Part shown: in pieces, positions 17,469 through 27,624 of the stretch | Position numbering within the stretch: the first letter of the stretch is position 1 | How the letters are laid out: the number at the start of each line of letters is the position of its first letter | Source of the DNA: Nocardiopsis sp. CNT312 | GTDB lineage: Bacteria; Actinomycetota; Actinomycetes; Streptosporangiales; Streptosporangiaceae | Direction of reading: 5' to 3' | NCBI RefSeq assembly: GCF_000515115.1 | Contig: NZ_AZXF01000012.1 | Location: forward strand, 124,001 to 188,000 | Length of the DNA stretch: 64,000 nucleotides | Notes under the pieces: generated by a model | Databases searched by the model: none | What the model was told of the DNA's origin: nothing | The model's input: only the letters and a program-made list of their open reading frames with translations | Translations under genes and position numbers: made by a program

Positions 17469-18278
17469 CTAACGCCTTTGGGTGAGGTCGGCGGCCAGCG
17501 CGCGGGCCGCCTCCTGGACTAGCGGTGCCGCGCGCTTGACGAAATTCCAGGTCACCCGCCGGTCGGGTCCGGAGACGGACACGGCCACCCGGGAGGGTGC
17601 GCCCTCCACCGGGACCGCGACGCAGCGCACGCCGAGCTCCTGCTCGCCGTCGTCGACGGCGTAGCCGCGCTCGCGGATGCGCCGAAGTTCGGCGGCGAAC
17701 GCCTCGGGATCGGTGATGGTGCGGTCGGTGGCCGCGGGCATGCCGGTGCGGCCGACGGTGGCCAGCGCCTCGTCCTCCTCCAGTTGTGACAGCAGTGCCT
17801 TGCCCACACCGGCGGAGTGGGGCAGGACGCGTCGACCGACCTCGGTGAACATGCGCATGGCGTGCGGTGAGGGCACCTGTGCCACGTAGACGACCTTGTC
17901 GCCGTCGAGCATGGCGAGGTTGGCGGTCTCGCCCAGGGAGTCGACCAGGCGGGACAGGTGCGGCCGCGCCCAGGTGCCGAGCATCTGGGCGGCCCGGTCG
18001 CCCAGGCCGATCAGCCGCGGTCCCAGGGCGTAGCGGCGCGAGGGCAGCTGGCGTACGTACCCGTCGCCGACGAGGGTACGTATGATGCGATGGATGGTCG
18101 GCAGGGGCAGCCCGGAGGAGTCGGCGAGCTGGCTGAGGGAGGCCTCGCCGCCCGACTCCGCCATGATCTCCAGCAGGGTGAAGGCGCGTTCGAGGGACTG
18201 CACGCCGGGGCGCCCGCGCCCGCCGGTGTCCTCGGGGTGGGACGGGGGGTCCGTCCGGGGGGTCTGCGAGGCTGGCAC
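17469..18278 (-). CDS. IclR-family regulator (AllR-like)
   Basis: 269 residues. Winged helix: VQSLERAFTLLEIMAESGG, then LSQLADSSGLPLPTIHRIIRTL. The effector domain has the IclR pattern GETANLAMLDGDKVVYVAQV, SAGVGKALLSQL and GYAVDDGEQELGVRCVAVPV. The start is GTG with GGAGCAGGA upstream. It is divergent from an aldolase-like gene and allantoinase, so it is most likely the AllR-type repressor that responds to an allantoin breakdown product such as allantoate or glyoxylate. The shared gap has a TTC-N8-GAA element around 18322-18335 as a possible operator. Confidence 0.85.
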   Translation of the reverse strand: MPASQTPRTDPPSHPEDTGGRGRPGVQSLERAFTLLEIMAESGGEASLSQLADSSGLPLPTIHRIIRTLVGDGYVRQLPSRRYALGPRLIGLGDRAAQMLGTWARPHLSRLVDSLGETANLAMLDGDKVVYVAQVPSPHAMRMFTEVGRRVLPHSAGVGKALLSQLEEDEALATVGRTGMPAATDRTITDPEAFAAELRRIRERGYAVDDGEQELGVRCVAVPVEGAPSRVAVSVSGPDRRVTWNFVKRAAPLVQEAARALAADLTQRR

Positions 18279-18441
18279 GAGTCCTGCTCCCTGTCGAAGG
18301 CCGCGTCAGGTCGATGGTGGCTATTCTGCGATACGAAAACCACATCCCATCACCTGAGTCTTCTATAGCACGGAGCGTCATGGCGGGGTAACGGATTCCG
18401 CGGACCGTGGCCCATCGGACGCCGCAGAGAGGAGCAGTGAC

Positions 18442-19728
18442 GTGGCAGCGGACGATCCCCTGTCCCCGGACGAGCTCGCAGCCGGGCTCGACACGCGCCT
18501 GGCCGAGGCCGATACGCGGCTCGCCCGCGACTACCCCGGCGCGCCCACGCGGCGCCAGCCGGTGCACACCGTCTACGTCCCCGCCGACCGGGTCCGCCCC
18601 GGACTGGCCGCCGACTGGGGGCGGCGCGCCCTGGCCGCGCTCGACGAGTACGCGCCGACCGCCGACGACCTGGCCGCGGCCATCGGGCTCAGCGGTCCCG
18701 CCGTCGCCGAGGCGCTGCCACGGGTCCGCGCCAAGCTTGCCGACGAACCGGTGGAGGACCTGCGCGCCGACCTGGAGGACGGGTACGGTGCCCGCGACGA
18801 CGGGGCCGAGGACGCCGACGCGGTCGCGGCGGCCGAGGCCTTCGCCGCCGACGTCGCGTCGGGGGCGGCCACCGCCTCCTTCGGCATCCGCGCGAAGGGG
18901 ATGGAGGCGGCCGGGCGCCGCCGCGGGGTCCGCAGCCTCACCCTCGTCCTGCGCACGCTCCTGGACCGGCTCGGGGCCCTGCCGGAGCAGTTCGTCCTCA
19001 CCCTGCCCAAGGTCACGTCGGTCGAGCAGGTCGAGGCGATGGTCTGGCTGTGCGGGCGCCTGGAACGGGGGTTCGGCCTCCCCGAGGGGCGGCTGCACTT
19101 CGAGGTGCAGGTCGAGACGCCCCAGTCGGTCCTGCTCCCGGACGGGACCGCCGCCGTGGCCCGCATGATCGGCGCGGGTGACGGCCGGGTGAGCGCCCTG
19201 CACTACGGCACCTACGACTACAGTGCGGCGTGCGGCGTCACCGCCGCCCACCAGGGCCCGGCCCATCCTGTGGCCGACCACGCCAAGGCGGTCATGCAGG
19301 TCGCCGCGGCGGGCCGCGGCGTGTTCCTCTCCGACGGCGGCAGCAACGTCCTGCCGGTGGGGGAGCGTGCCGAGGTCCACCGTGCGTGGCGGCTGCACGC
19401 CGGGCTGGTCCGGCGCTCGCTGGAGCGCGGCTACTACCAGGGCTGGGACGTGCACCCGCACCAGTTGCCCACCCGTTTCCTGGCCGTCTACGCCTTCTAC
19501 CGCGAGGCGTTCGCGCCGGCGGCGGCCCGGCTCCGGGACTACCTGGGGCCGGCGCGCGCGGGTTCGGCGGTGGTGGATGAGCCCGCCACCGCCCAGGCCT
19601 TGGCCTCGACTCTGGTCAACGGGTGGCGCTGCGGGGCTCTGGACGAGGACGAGATCGCCGCCGCCGGTGTGGACCCCGCCCTCCTGCTGGGCCTGGCCAC
19701 CCGTCGCGTGGGACAGGAGGAGGCGTGA
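18442..19728 (+). CDS. DUF6986 / CitE-like aldolase family protein
   Basis: 428 residues. It resembles the HpcH/HpaI/CitE-type TIM barrel: [12 protein letters not shown] in the middle, [43 protein letters not shown], and [15 protein letters not shown]. Actinobacteria carry this gene beside allantoinase and the IclR regulator, which suggests processing of a ureide- or glyoxylate-derived acid. Acidic residues able to hold Mg2+ are present, but the substrate is unknown. AGGAG precedes the GTG start. It overlaps allB by 4 bases. Confidence 0.75.
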   Translation: MAADDPLSPDELAAGLDTRLAEADTRLARDYPGAPTRRQPVHTVYVPADRVRPGLAADWGRRALAALDEYAPTADDLAAAIGLSGPAVAEALPRVRAKLADEPVEDLRADLEDGYGARDDGAEDADAVAAAEAFAADVASGAATASFGIRAKGMEAAGRRRGVRSLTLVLRTLLDRLGALPEQFVLTLPKVTSVEQVEAMVWLCGRLERGFGLPEGRLHFEVQVETPQSVLLPDGTAAVARMIGAGDGRVSALHYGTYDYSAACGVTAAHQGPAHPVADHAKAVMQVAAAGRGVFLSDGGSNVLPVGERAEVHRAWRLHAGLVRRSLERGYYQGWDVHPHQLPTRFLAVYAFYREAFAPAAARLRDYLGPARAGSAVVDEPATAQALASTLVNGWRCGALDEDEIAAAGVDPALLLGLATRRVGQEEA

Positions 19729-21089
19729 CCGCCCGCACACTGGTCGTCCGCGCCCCCCGCGCCGTCACCCCTGAGGGGGTGCGCCCGGCCACCGTGCTGG
19801 TGGGGGACGGGGTCATCATCGACGTGCTCGGCTCCGACGCCGCCGAGGAGGCCCGCCGCCGGTTCCCCGGGGCGCGGGAGGTCGTCCTCGCCGACGACGA
19901 GGTGCTCCTACCGGGGCTGGTCGACTCCCACGTGCACGTCAACGAGCCCGGCCGCACCGAGTGGGAGGGGTTCGCCAGTGCCACCAGGGCCGCCGCGCTG
20001 GGGGGTGTGACCACGATCGTGGACATGCCGCTCAACAGTGTGCCGCCGACCACCACCGTGGAGGGGCTGGCGGCCAAGCGCGCCGCCGCCGAGGGCAGGG
20101 TGGCGGTGGATGTGGGCTTCTGGGGCGGTGCGGTCCCCGAGAACAGCGTTCCGGGGGCGACCGGGGTGCTGGAGGCCCTGCACGCCAGCGGGGTGTACGG
20201 GTTCAAGGCCTTCCTGTCGCCGTCGGGGGTGGCGGAGTTCGGCCACCTGTCGCCCGAGCAGTTGCGCACCGCGGCCGAGGCCCTCGCCGGGTTCGGCGGG
20301 CGGCTCATCGTGCACGCCGAGGACCCCGCCGTGCTGGAGGCGGCCCCGGCCGCCGCCGGGCGCGACTACGCCGCCTTCCTCGCGTCGCGTCCCGAGGAGG
20401 CCGAGCACGAGGCGATCGCGCTGGTCGTCGAGACCGCGCGCCGCACGGGTGTGGCGGCGCACGTCCTGCACCTGTCCAGCGCCGGTGCGCTCCCGCTCAT
20501 CGCCCGTGCCAGGGAGGAGGGGGTGCCGCTCACTGTGGAGACGTGCCCGCACTACCTGGTGCTGGAGGCCGAGGCGGTCCCCGCCGGGGACACCCGGTTC
20601 AAGTGCTGCCCGCCCATCCGGGGCAGCGCCAACCGGGATCTGCTGTGGCGGGCGCTGGCGGACGGGCTGATCGACTGCGTGGTCAGTGACCACTCGCCCA
20701 GCACACCGGACCTGAAGGACCTGGACACGGGCGACTTCGGGACCGCGTGGGGCGGGGTCTCCGGGCTCCAGGTGGGCTTTCCCGCGGTGTGGACCGAGGC
20801 CCGGCGCCGGGGGGTGCCGCTGGAGGACGTGGTCCGGTGGATGTCCTCGGGGCCGGCCCGGGTCGCCGGGGTGGTGGGCAAGGGCGCCCTCGCCCGGGGG
20901 TATGACGCCGACTTCGCGGTGGTGGCCCCGGAGGCCCGGGTACGGGTGGACGCGCGTGAACTGGCGCACCGGAACCCGGTCAGCGCCTACGACGGCCTGG
21001 AACTGTACGGGCGGGTGCGCCGTACCTTCCTGCGGGGCGAGGAGGTCGTCGCCGGGGCCGCGGCCGGGCGGTTGCTGGAGCGCGGCTGA
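19725..21089 (+). CDS. allB: Allantoinase
   Basis: 454 residues. An amidohydrolase with the metal motif [17 protein letters not shown] (His69, His71), a carboxylatable lysine in [10 protein letters not shown] (about 158), [15 protein letters not shown], and VVSDHSPST with the catalytic aspartate. It opens the hydantoin ring of allantoin to give allantoate. The GTG start overlaps the aldolase stop and an AGGAGG lies just upstream. Together with the divergent uraD-hiuH-uricase group it completes urate to allantoate; no allantoicase or allantoate amidohydrolase gene is in the window. Confidence 0.93.
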   Translation: MTARTLVVRAPRAVTPEGVRPATVLVGDGVIIDVLGSDAAEEARRRFPGAREVVLADDEVLLPGLVDSHVHVNEPGRTEWEGFASATRAAALGGVTTIVDMPLNSVPPTTTVEGLAAKRAAAEGRVAVDVGFWGGAVPENSVPGATGVLEALHASGVYGFKAFLSPSGVAEFGHLSPEQLRTAAEALAGFGGRLIVHAEDPAVLEAAPAAAGRDYAAFLASRPEEAEHEAIALVVETARRTGVAAHVLHLSSAGALPLIARAREEGVPLTVETCPHYLVLEAEAVPAGDTRFKCCPPIRGSANRDLLWRALADGLIDCVVSDHSPSTPDLKDLDTGDFGTAWGGVSGLQVGFPAVWTEARRRGVPLEDVVRWMSSGPARVAGVVGKGALARGYDADFAVVAPEARVRVDARELAHRNPVSAYDGLELYGRVRRTFLRGEEVVAGAAAGRLLERG

Positions 21090-21180
21090 GCGTGCGGGGG
21101 CGGTGCGCGGTCCGGGGGCCGCGCTTTCTACCGTGGAACCAGTGGGAGAATAGTCCCTTTCATTACTGTCTGGAGAAGCT

Positions 21181-22248
21181 TTGAGTGACTTGTTCCGCCC
21201 CGTCACGGTCGGCCGGTACGAACTGCCGAACCGCCTGTTCATGGCGCCGATGACCCGTTCGCGCGCCGACGAGCGCGGGCGCGTCGACGGTGTGGTCGCC
21301 GAGTACTACGCGCAGCGGGCCTCGGCCGGCCTGATCATCACCGAGGGCATCCAGCCCACCGTGCGCGGCCAGGGCTACATCCTCACGCCCGGACTGCACT
21401 CCGAGGAGCAGGTGGAGGCGTGGAGGGGCGTCACAGGCGCCGTGCACGACCGGGGCGGCCGCGTCTTCGCCCAGCTCATGCACTCGGGCCGGGTCGGCCA
21501 CCCCTGCCTGTACGAAGACGGCGGGCTTCCCGTGGGCCCCTCAGCCATCGCCTCCGGCCAGTCCCTCTTCGACGGCTCGGGGATGGTGCCCCACCCGGTC
21601 CCGCGAGCGATGACCGCCGACGACATCCGCGAGGCGGTCGACGGCTTCGCCGCCGCGGCGCGCAACGCGGTCGCCGCCGGGTTCGACGGTGTCGAGGTGC
21701 ACGGCGCCAACGGCTACCTCGTCCACCAGTTCCTGGCCGACGGCGCCAACCACCGCACCGACGCCTACGGCGGCAGCGCCTCCGCCCGGTCCCGCTTCGC
21801 GGTGGAGGCCGTCGACGCCGTGGCCGACGCGATCGGGGCCGACCGTACGGGCCTGCGCATCTCCCCGGGCAACACCTTCAACGGCATCACCGAGAGCGAC
21901 ACCGACGGACAGTACCTCACCCTGCTCTCGGCGCTGGCGCACCGCTCCGACCTGGCCTACCTGCACATCATGGAGACGGGCGCGCGCGAACTCACCGAGC
22001 GGCTGCGCAAGGAGTGGAAGGGCACCCTGGTCCTCAACACCGGCTCCAAGATGGACACGGCCCCCGCCGCGAAGGTCTTGGAGGAGGGGCTGGCCGACGC
22101 GGTCGCGCTGGGCACGGCGTGGCTGGCCAACCCCGACCTGGACGCGCGGATCAGGGCGGGCGGGCCGTTCAACGAGCCGCACCGCGCCACCTTCTACGGC
22201 GGCGACCACCGCGGGTACACGGACTACCCGACCCTGGCCGGAGCCTGA
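21181..22248 (+). CDS. Old yellow enzyme family NADH:flavin oxidoreductase (alkene reductase)
   Basis: 355 residues, FMN-binding TIM barrel. Visible: LFMAPMTRSRADERG, AGLIITEGIQP, FAQLMHSGRVGHP, GFDGVEVHGANGYLVHQFLADGANHRTDAYGG in pieces (the His-x-x-Asn pair that binds the substrate carbonyl), and ADAVALGTAWLANPDL for phosphate binding. It reduces activated C=C bonds of enones, typically from NADPH. The TTG start has GGAG 5 bases upstream. It is 91 bases after allB, so it may be a separate unit; a role in ureide catabolism is not evident. Confidence 0.92.
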   Translation: MSDLFRPVTVGRYELPNRLFMAPMTRSRADERGRVDGVVAEYYAQRASAGLIITEGIQPTVRGQGYILTPGLHSEEQVEAWRGVTGAVHDRGGRVFAQLMHSGRVGHPCLYEDGGLPVGPSAIASGQSLFDGSGMVPHPVPRAMTADDIREAVDGFAAAARNAVAAGFDGVEVHGANGYLVHQFLADGANHRTDAYGGSASARSRFAVEAVDAVADAIGADRTGLRISPGNTFNGITESDTDGQYLTLLSALAHRSDLAYLHIMETGARELTERLRKEWKGTLVLNTGSKMDTAPAAKVLEEGLADAVALGTAWLANPDLDARIRAGGPFNEPHRATFYGGDHRGYTDYPTLAGA

Positions 22249-22253
22249 GCCGC

Positions 22254-22283
22254 CGGCGGTCCCGGGACCACCCGGGACCGCCG
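22254..22283. terminator. Bidirectional terminator between the OYE gene and vapC
   Basis: A 13-bp perfect stem (CGGCGGTCCCGGG and its complement) with a 4-base ACCA loop separates the convergent oxidoreductase and toxin genes. Confidence 0.75.
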
Positions 22284-22285
22284 CC

Positions 22286-22696
22286 TCAGCCGGAGACCCT
22301 ATGGGTGCCCTGTCCTGTCAGCCGCGCGATCGTTTCGAAGTCCCCGTCGCAGTGGACCAGGGTGAGACCGCGCAGTTCCGCGCACGCCGCCACGACCAGG
22401 TCAACGGGTCCCGCGCTGCGGTGCTCGCCTTGAGAGGTGAGAAGTTCCTGGATCTGCCATGCGCGCCTGTAGTCCCTGTCGTCCAGGTCGATGGGGAGAA
22501 GGAGTCTGTTGAACAGCGTGGCGAGTTCGGCGCGGTGCGGTTGTGATCGCGCACTGAACAGGAGTTCGAGTTCAGTGAGGGGGCACACCGCGACGACCCC
22601 GTGAACCATGGCCTGGTTCCAATGCTCGTACTCCGCGGGTTTGGCGAGGATGCGTGCGAGGGCGCTGGTATCGGCGAGATAGGACGCCGGGGTCAC
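22286..22696 (-). CDS. vapC: VapC-type PIN-domain ribonuclease toxin
   Basis: 136 residues. PIN-domain acidic residues are in place: Asp9 in LADTSALARIL, Glu in CPLTELELL (about 42), Asp in GPVDLVVAACAE (about 97) and Asp in HCDGDFETIARL (about 117). VapC toxins cut tRNA or rRNA when freed from VapB. GTG start; overlaps vapB by 4 bases. The base composition here is visibly lower in GC than neighbouring genes, suggesting later acquisition. The pair is bounded by hairpins on both sides. Confidence 0.88.
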   Translation of the reverse strand: MTPASYLADTSALARILAKPAEYEHWNQAMVHGVVAVCPLTELELLFSARSQPHRAELATLFNRLLLPIDLDDRDYRRAWQIQELLTSQGEHRSAGPVDLVVAACAELRGLTLVHCDGDFETIARLTGQGTHRVSG

Positions 22697-22908
22697 CGGC
22701 GGTAGTTCCTCTTGTCCATGAGTACGTCGAGCTCGATCGCGCCCTCGGCTGCGAGTTCCTGGATGCGTGCGAGGGCACGTGCCCTCTCAAGGCGTTCCGC
22801 CGTCTCCCGGAGTGCGGTGTTCACCGTGTCCTTCTTCGTCGTCGTTCCCAGGACTTCGGAAGCTCTGCTCAGGAACTCGTCGTCGATGTCGATCAGGACC
22901 TTGGTCAT
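22693..22908 (-). CDS. vapB: VapB-type antitoxin
   Basis: 71 residues. The N-terminal KVLIDIDDEFLSRASEVLGTTTKKDTVNTALRE is a ribbon-helix-helix DNA-binding fold of the DUF2191/VapB kind. The C-terminal ELAAEGAIELDVLMDKRNYRR would wrap the toxin. The ATG at 22908 is preferred, with AGGAG six bases away; an adjacent GTG at 22911 is too close to it. It should repress its own promoter by binding the repeat at 22921-22947. Confidence 0.85.
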   Translation of the reverse strand: MTKVLIDIDDEFLSRASEVLGTTTKKDTVNTALRETAERLERARALARIQELAAEGAIELDVLMDKRNYRR

Positions 22909-22920
22909 CACGGACTCCTG

Positions 22921-22947
22921 TATATACAGAATGATATCTAGTATATA
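22921..22947 (-). promoter_or_regulatory. vapBC autoregulatory operator
   Basis: The inverted repeat TATATAC-N13-GTATATA lies directly before the vapB ribosome binding site. Such an AT island is rare in this genome, and the arms are perfect complements. The spacer also contains GATATC. A ribbon-helix-helix antitoxin is the natural ligand. Confidence 0.7.
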
Positions 22948-22954
22948 CGCACGT

Positions 22955-22993
22955 GGGGCGGTGCGGTGTCCGGATCGGGAACCGCACCGCCCC
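22955..22993 (-). terminator. Terminator after the uricase gene
   Basis: A 13-bp perfect stem (GGGGCGGTGCGGT and its complement) with a 13-base loop begins 4 bases after the uricase stop. It insulates vapBC from readthrough of the uricase operon. Confidence 0.7.
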
Positions 22994-22996
22994 GGA

Positions 22997-23893
22997 TCAG
23001 ACGAAGCCGGGGACGGCCCGCCACGCCTGGCCGGGATCCGGGGCGTCGTCGCGTTCGACGGCGGCCTCGATCCTGCCGTAGGGCCGGTCGGCGGCGAAGA
23101 ACACCTCGTTCGGGTTGTCCAGGCCGAACGGCTCCAGGTCCACCAGGATGTGGTGGTTGTTGGGCATGGAGAAGCGGATCTCCGCGATCTCGGGACGGCG
23201 CTCCAAGACCGCCTCGCCCATGGCGTACAGCGTCTGCTGGAGGGCGAGGCTGTGGGTGTCGGCGAACGCCTCCAGACAGGCCGCGCGCACGGACGCGTAG
23301 AGCTCGTCGAAGGGCAGGCCGGTGCGGGTGTAGCGCCACCGCGCCGTGACGTCCGTGGCCAGGACGCGGTCGCCCGTCTCCGGGAGCGTCGTGTACCTCG
23401 TCTTCGGATAGCCGCGGAACTCCGAACCGGTGGTCTTGAGCACCGTCAGCCCCTCGAAACCGGAGACCACCCACTCCCGGTCGCCGTCCTTGGTGACGAC
23501 GGTGGTCCGCGTCTCGCCGCCCCGGCGCGTGAAAGCGTGATCGTGCGGCCCCCCGGGGGTGGCGATGCGGTCCCACGAGTACTCGTGCACCTCCTGGCGC
23601 GCGCCGTGCACGTAGGGGTGCTCGTCGACGAAGTGCCGGGCCAGGCGCAGTGCGAAGTCCTCGACCGCCCCCACGCCGCCCCACTCGCGGGCCTTGGCGT
23701 AGACCGTGTTCTTCTGTGTGTCGGTGGGCAGGCAGGTGCTGTTGTCGCCGACCGTGTGGACCGCCTCCAGGTCGCCGCGCAGCTGCGAGGTGACACTGAC
23801 GTCCTTGATCCGGTGGACGGCGGTCGAGCGGTCCACGTGGACGAGGCGGACCTCCGCCTTGCCGTACTGGTTGTCTCCGAGTCTGATCCCCAT
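22997..23893 (-). CDS. Urate oxidase (uricase)
   Basis: 298 residues, the usual uricase length. Two tunnelling-fold halves are recognisable: GDNQYGKAEVRLVHVDR and NSTCLPTDTQKNTVYAKAR (the TDTQKN motif carries the catalytic Thr), then VSGFEGLTVLKTTGSEFRGYPKTRYTTLPET in overlapping pieces, and FSMPNNHHILVDLEPFG near the end. It oxidises urate to 5-hydroxyisourate. It is last in the uraD-hiuH-uricase operon, 47 bases after hiuH. Only C-terminal sequence such as a peroxisomal signal is lacking, as expected in bacteria. Confidence 0.95.
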   Translation of the reverse strand: MGIRLGDNQYGKAEVRLVHVDRSTAVHRIKDVSVTSQLRGDLEAVHTVGDNSTCLPTDTQKNTVYAKAREWGGVGAVEDFALRLARHFVDEHPYVHGARQEVHEYSWDRIATPGGPHDHAFTRRGGETRTTVVTKDGDREWVVSGFEGLTVLKTTGSEFRGYPKTRYTTLPETGDRVLATDVTARWRYTRTGLPFDELYASVRAACLEAFADTHSLALQQTLYAMGEAVLERRPEIAEIRFSMPNNHHILVDLEPFGLDNPNEVFFAADRPYGRIEAAVERDDAPDPGQAWRAVPGFV

Positions 23894-23940
23894 CGGGGCG
23901 TGCTCCGTTCCGGTGCGTACGCGGCTGGTGGTGCGCGGTT

Positions 23941-24279
23941 CTAGGAACCCCGGTAGGTGGAGTAGGAGAAGGGGCTCAGCAGGAGCGGCACGTGGTAGTG
24001 CTCCTCCGCCTCGGCCAGTTCGAACACCACCGCCACCTCGGGGTAGAGGCCCCGCTGACCGGTGGCGGCGAAGTAGGCCGCGGTGTCGAACACGATCCGG
24101 TAGCGGCCCGTGGGCAGACGGTCGGGGCCCAGGTCGGCGACGCGGCCGTCGCCGTCGGTGCGCCCCTCGGCGACGCCTTCCCAGGGGGCGTCCCCGGCCG
24201 TCGACTCCAGGCGGACGGGTACGCCGCGCGCGGGCCGTCCCAAAGCGGTGTCGAGGATGTGCGTGGTCACGTGGCTCAT
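23941..24279 (-). CDS. hiuH: 5-hydroxyisourate hydrolase
   Basis: 112 residues, a transthyretin-fold enzyme. The opening HVTTHILDTALGRPARGVPV holds the first catalytic His, RYRIVFDTAAYF lies in the middle, and HYHVPLLLSPFSYSTYRGS ends with the YRGS C-terminus that separates HIU hydrolase from transthyretin. It converts 5-hydroxyisourate to OHCU. It overlaps uraD by 4 bases. Confidence 0.96.
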   Translation of the reverse strand: MSHVTTHILDTALGRPARGVPVRLESTAGDAPWEGVAEGRTDGDGRVADLGPDRLPTGRYRIVFDTAAYFAATGQRGLYPEVAVVFELAEAEEHYHVPLLLSPFSYSTYRGS

Positions 24280-24821
24280 GTACCGTCCAGGAGTCTCTCG
24301 ATGCGCAGGCCGGCGATCTTGCGCAGCTCGCCGCCGATCACGGAGAGCTCGGTGCCCTCGTCGTTCTCCAGCCGTGTGACGAGGTCGGAGAGGAGTTCGC
24401 GGGGCGAACGGCCGCTCGCGCAGACCAGGTAGATCCGCCCGAACCGCTCCTCGTACTCGCCCTGGGCGAAGGCGAAGATCCGCTGGACCCGCCGCGCGGC
24501 GTCACCGGGATCCGCGGTGAAGGCCGACTGCTCGCCCTTCGACCACGCGGCCTCGATGCCCTCACCGCGCGGCCGCTCCCCGATCCTGGGGTGCCGTGCG
24601 AGGGCGGCCGAGACCTCCCCGCCGGTGAGCGTTGCGGCCTGCCGGTCGGCCAGCTCCCGCAGGGAGTGCCGGTCGCGGTAGGGCGCCGCGGCGGCGACCG
24701 CCGCCACCCAGCGCTCCACGTCCAGGCACCGCGCGAGCTCCGCGCGCAGACTCTCCGGGGGCAGGGCGTTGAGGCGGGCGAGGCCGGGGTCGGTCCGCGG
24801 TCTCGCGGCGGGCTCGGGCAT
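24276..24821 (-). CDS. uraD: OHCU decarboxylase
   Basis: 181 residues. It makes S-allantoin from OHCU. Typical helices: LNALPPESLRAELARCLDVERWV, HPRIGERPRG (catalytic His), WSKGEQSA, and FGRIYLVCASGRSPRELLSDL. The ATG at 24821 has GGAG 8 bases upstream. It is the first gene of the leftward urate operon. The 157-base gap to the divergent hydroxypyruvate-isomerase relic should contain the promoter. Confidence 0.94.
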   Translation of the reverse strand: MPEPAARPRTDPGLARLNALPPESLRAELARCLDVERWVAAVAAAAPYRDRHSLRELADRQAATLTGGEVSAALARHPRIGERPRGEGIEAAWSKGEQSAFTADPGDAARRVQRIFAFAQGEYEERFGRIYLVCASGRSPRELLSDLVTRLENDEGTELSVIGGELRKIAGLRIERLLDGT

Positions 24822-24978
24822 GACTGGTCTCCATCCTCCGGATGGGTTGGATGATCCCACAGAGTGTTCCGCCGGAAAAGGGCGTGGCCGGCGGGGTCGC
24901 ACCGAAGGCGCGCCGTTCGTGTGGAATGGGATTTCCGCTGAACCGAAGACCTGGTGGGGAGGGCGGACGGGCCGCACG

Positions 24979-25416
24979 CTGGACCACACGGTGAACTGCC
25001 ACCCGCTGTTCGCCGAGCTGCCCCCGGCCGAACAGGACCGTCTCGCCCTAGAGAACACCGTGGCCGCCCGTGTCCTGGCCGCCGTCGGCGGGACCGTCCT
25101 GGGGGAACCGCTGAGCGGCGTCGAGGGCTGTCCGCTGCGGACCGCAGCCGACGCCCTCGCCCTCCTCGCCGACCTCTACCACCTGGCCGTCAACGGCGAC
25201 GGCGTCGCCGCCGTCGTGCGCGGCCACGCCGCTGAGTTCGGGCACGTCCAGATCGCCGACCCTCCGGGCCGAGGGGAGCCCGGGACCGGGGCGCTGCCAC
25301 TGGAGCGACCCGTCGCCGACGGGCGGGCCCGCGGGTATCGGGGCCTGGTCTCGCTGGAATACCTGCAGACCGTTCCCACCCGGGAGAGCTTCGGGTGGCT
25401 GGACTCCCGGGAGTGA
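24979..25416 (+). pseudogene. Internally deleted hydroxypyruvate isomerase (hyi-like)
   Basis: The frame is open for 146 codons but represents only parts of a roughly 260-residue Hyi enzyme. It has the N-terminal strand HTVNCHPLFAELPP and then jumps to ALENTVAARVLAAVGGTVLGEPLSG, the middle of the barrel with the first catalytic Glu. LRTAADALALLADLYHLAVNGDG follows, with a shorter second gap, and then the complete C-terminus HVQIADPPGRGEPGTGALP and LVSLEYLQTVPTRESFGWL. Two in-frame deletions of about 60 and 17 residues are inferred. No start codon stands at the natural N-terminus (a CTG is there); the nearest GTG is at about 24919. Hyi belongs to glyoxylate/ureide metabolism, so this is a decayed member of the cassette. 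Confidence 0.65.
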
Positions 25417-25728
25417 GGAGCCGACACGGGCGCACGGAGCGCCCGGCAGACGAGTTCCCGCCGGCGGTACCGGCCCTGCCGCATCCACGGCTTACGTGTG
25501 ATCCGCGTGGCTGACGGCGGGCTCGGGTGTTGGCCGCACCCAGGGTCCCGCCGGCGGAATCCTCTACAACCCCCCTAGCACTGAAGGGTTCGTCCTAAAT
25601 GGTACAGACCCTTCCGGTGAGCACCGCCACCGAGGGGGGCGGAAGCAAGGCGGCCCCTCGGGCGTTGTCCCAGCATGTGGACGTCGGCTTAGGAGATCCG
25701 AGGCCGTTCTGCTAGCGTGAACCCCGTT
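25417..25728. other. Intergenic region upstream of the leu leader
   Basis: About 310 bases without a credible gene. It holds one inverted repeat, GAAGGGT (25583-25589) and ACCCTTC (25608-25614), of unknown use. A possible -10 TAGCGT lies at 25713-25718 just before the leucine leader peptide. The segment is less GC-rich than its surroundings. Confidence 0.4.
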
Positions 25729-27563
<1,835 letters not shown>

Positions 27564-27578
27564 CCGGAACCGGCCCGA

Positions 27579-27621
27579 CGCCGCGGCGCCTGTCCCCGCA
27601 GCGGGGACAGGCGCCGCGGCG
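27579..27621. terminator. Long bidirectional terminator after leuA
   Basis: A perfect 21-bp inverted repeat (left arm 27579-27599, right arm 27601-27621) around a single central base sits 3 bases from the stop of the convergent CAP-domain gene. It is the longest perfect hairpin in the window. Confidence 0.8.
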
Positions 27622-27624
27622 CGT

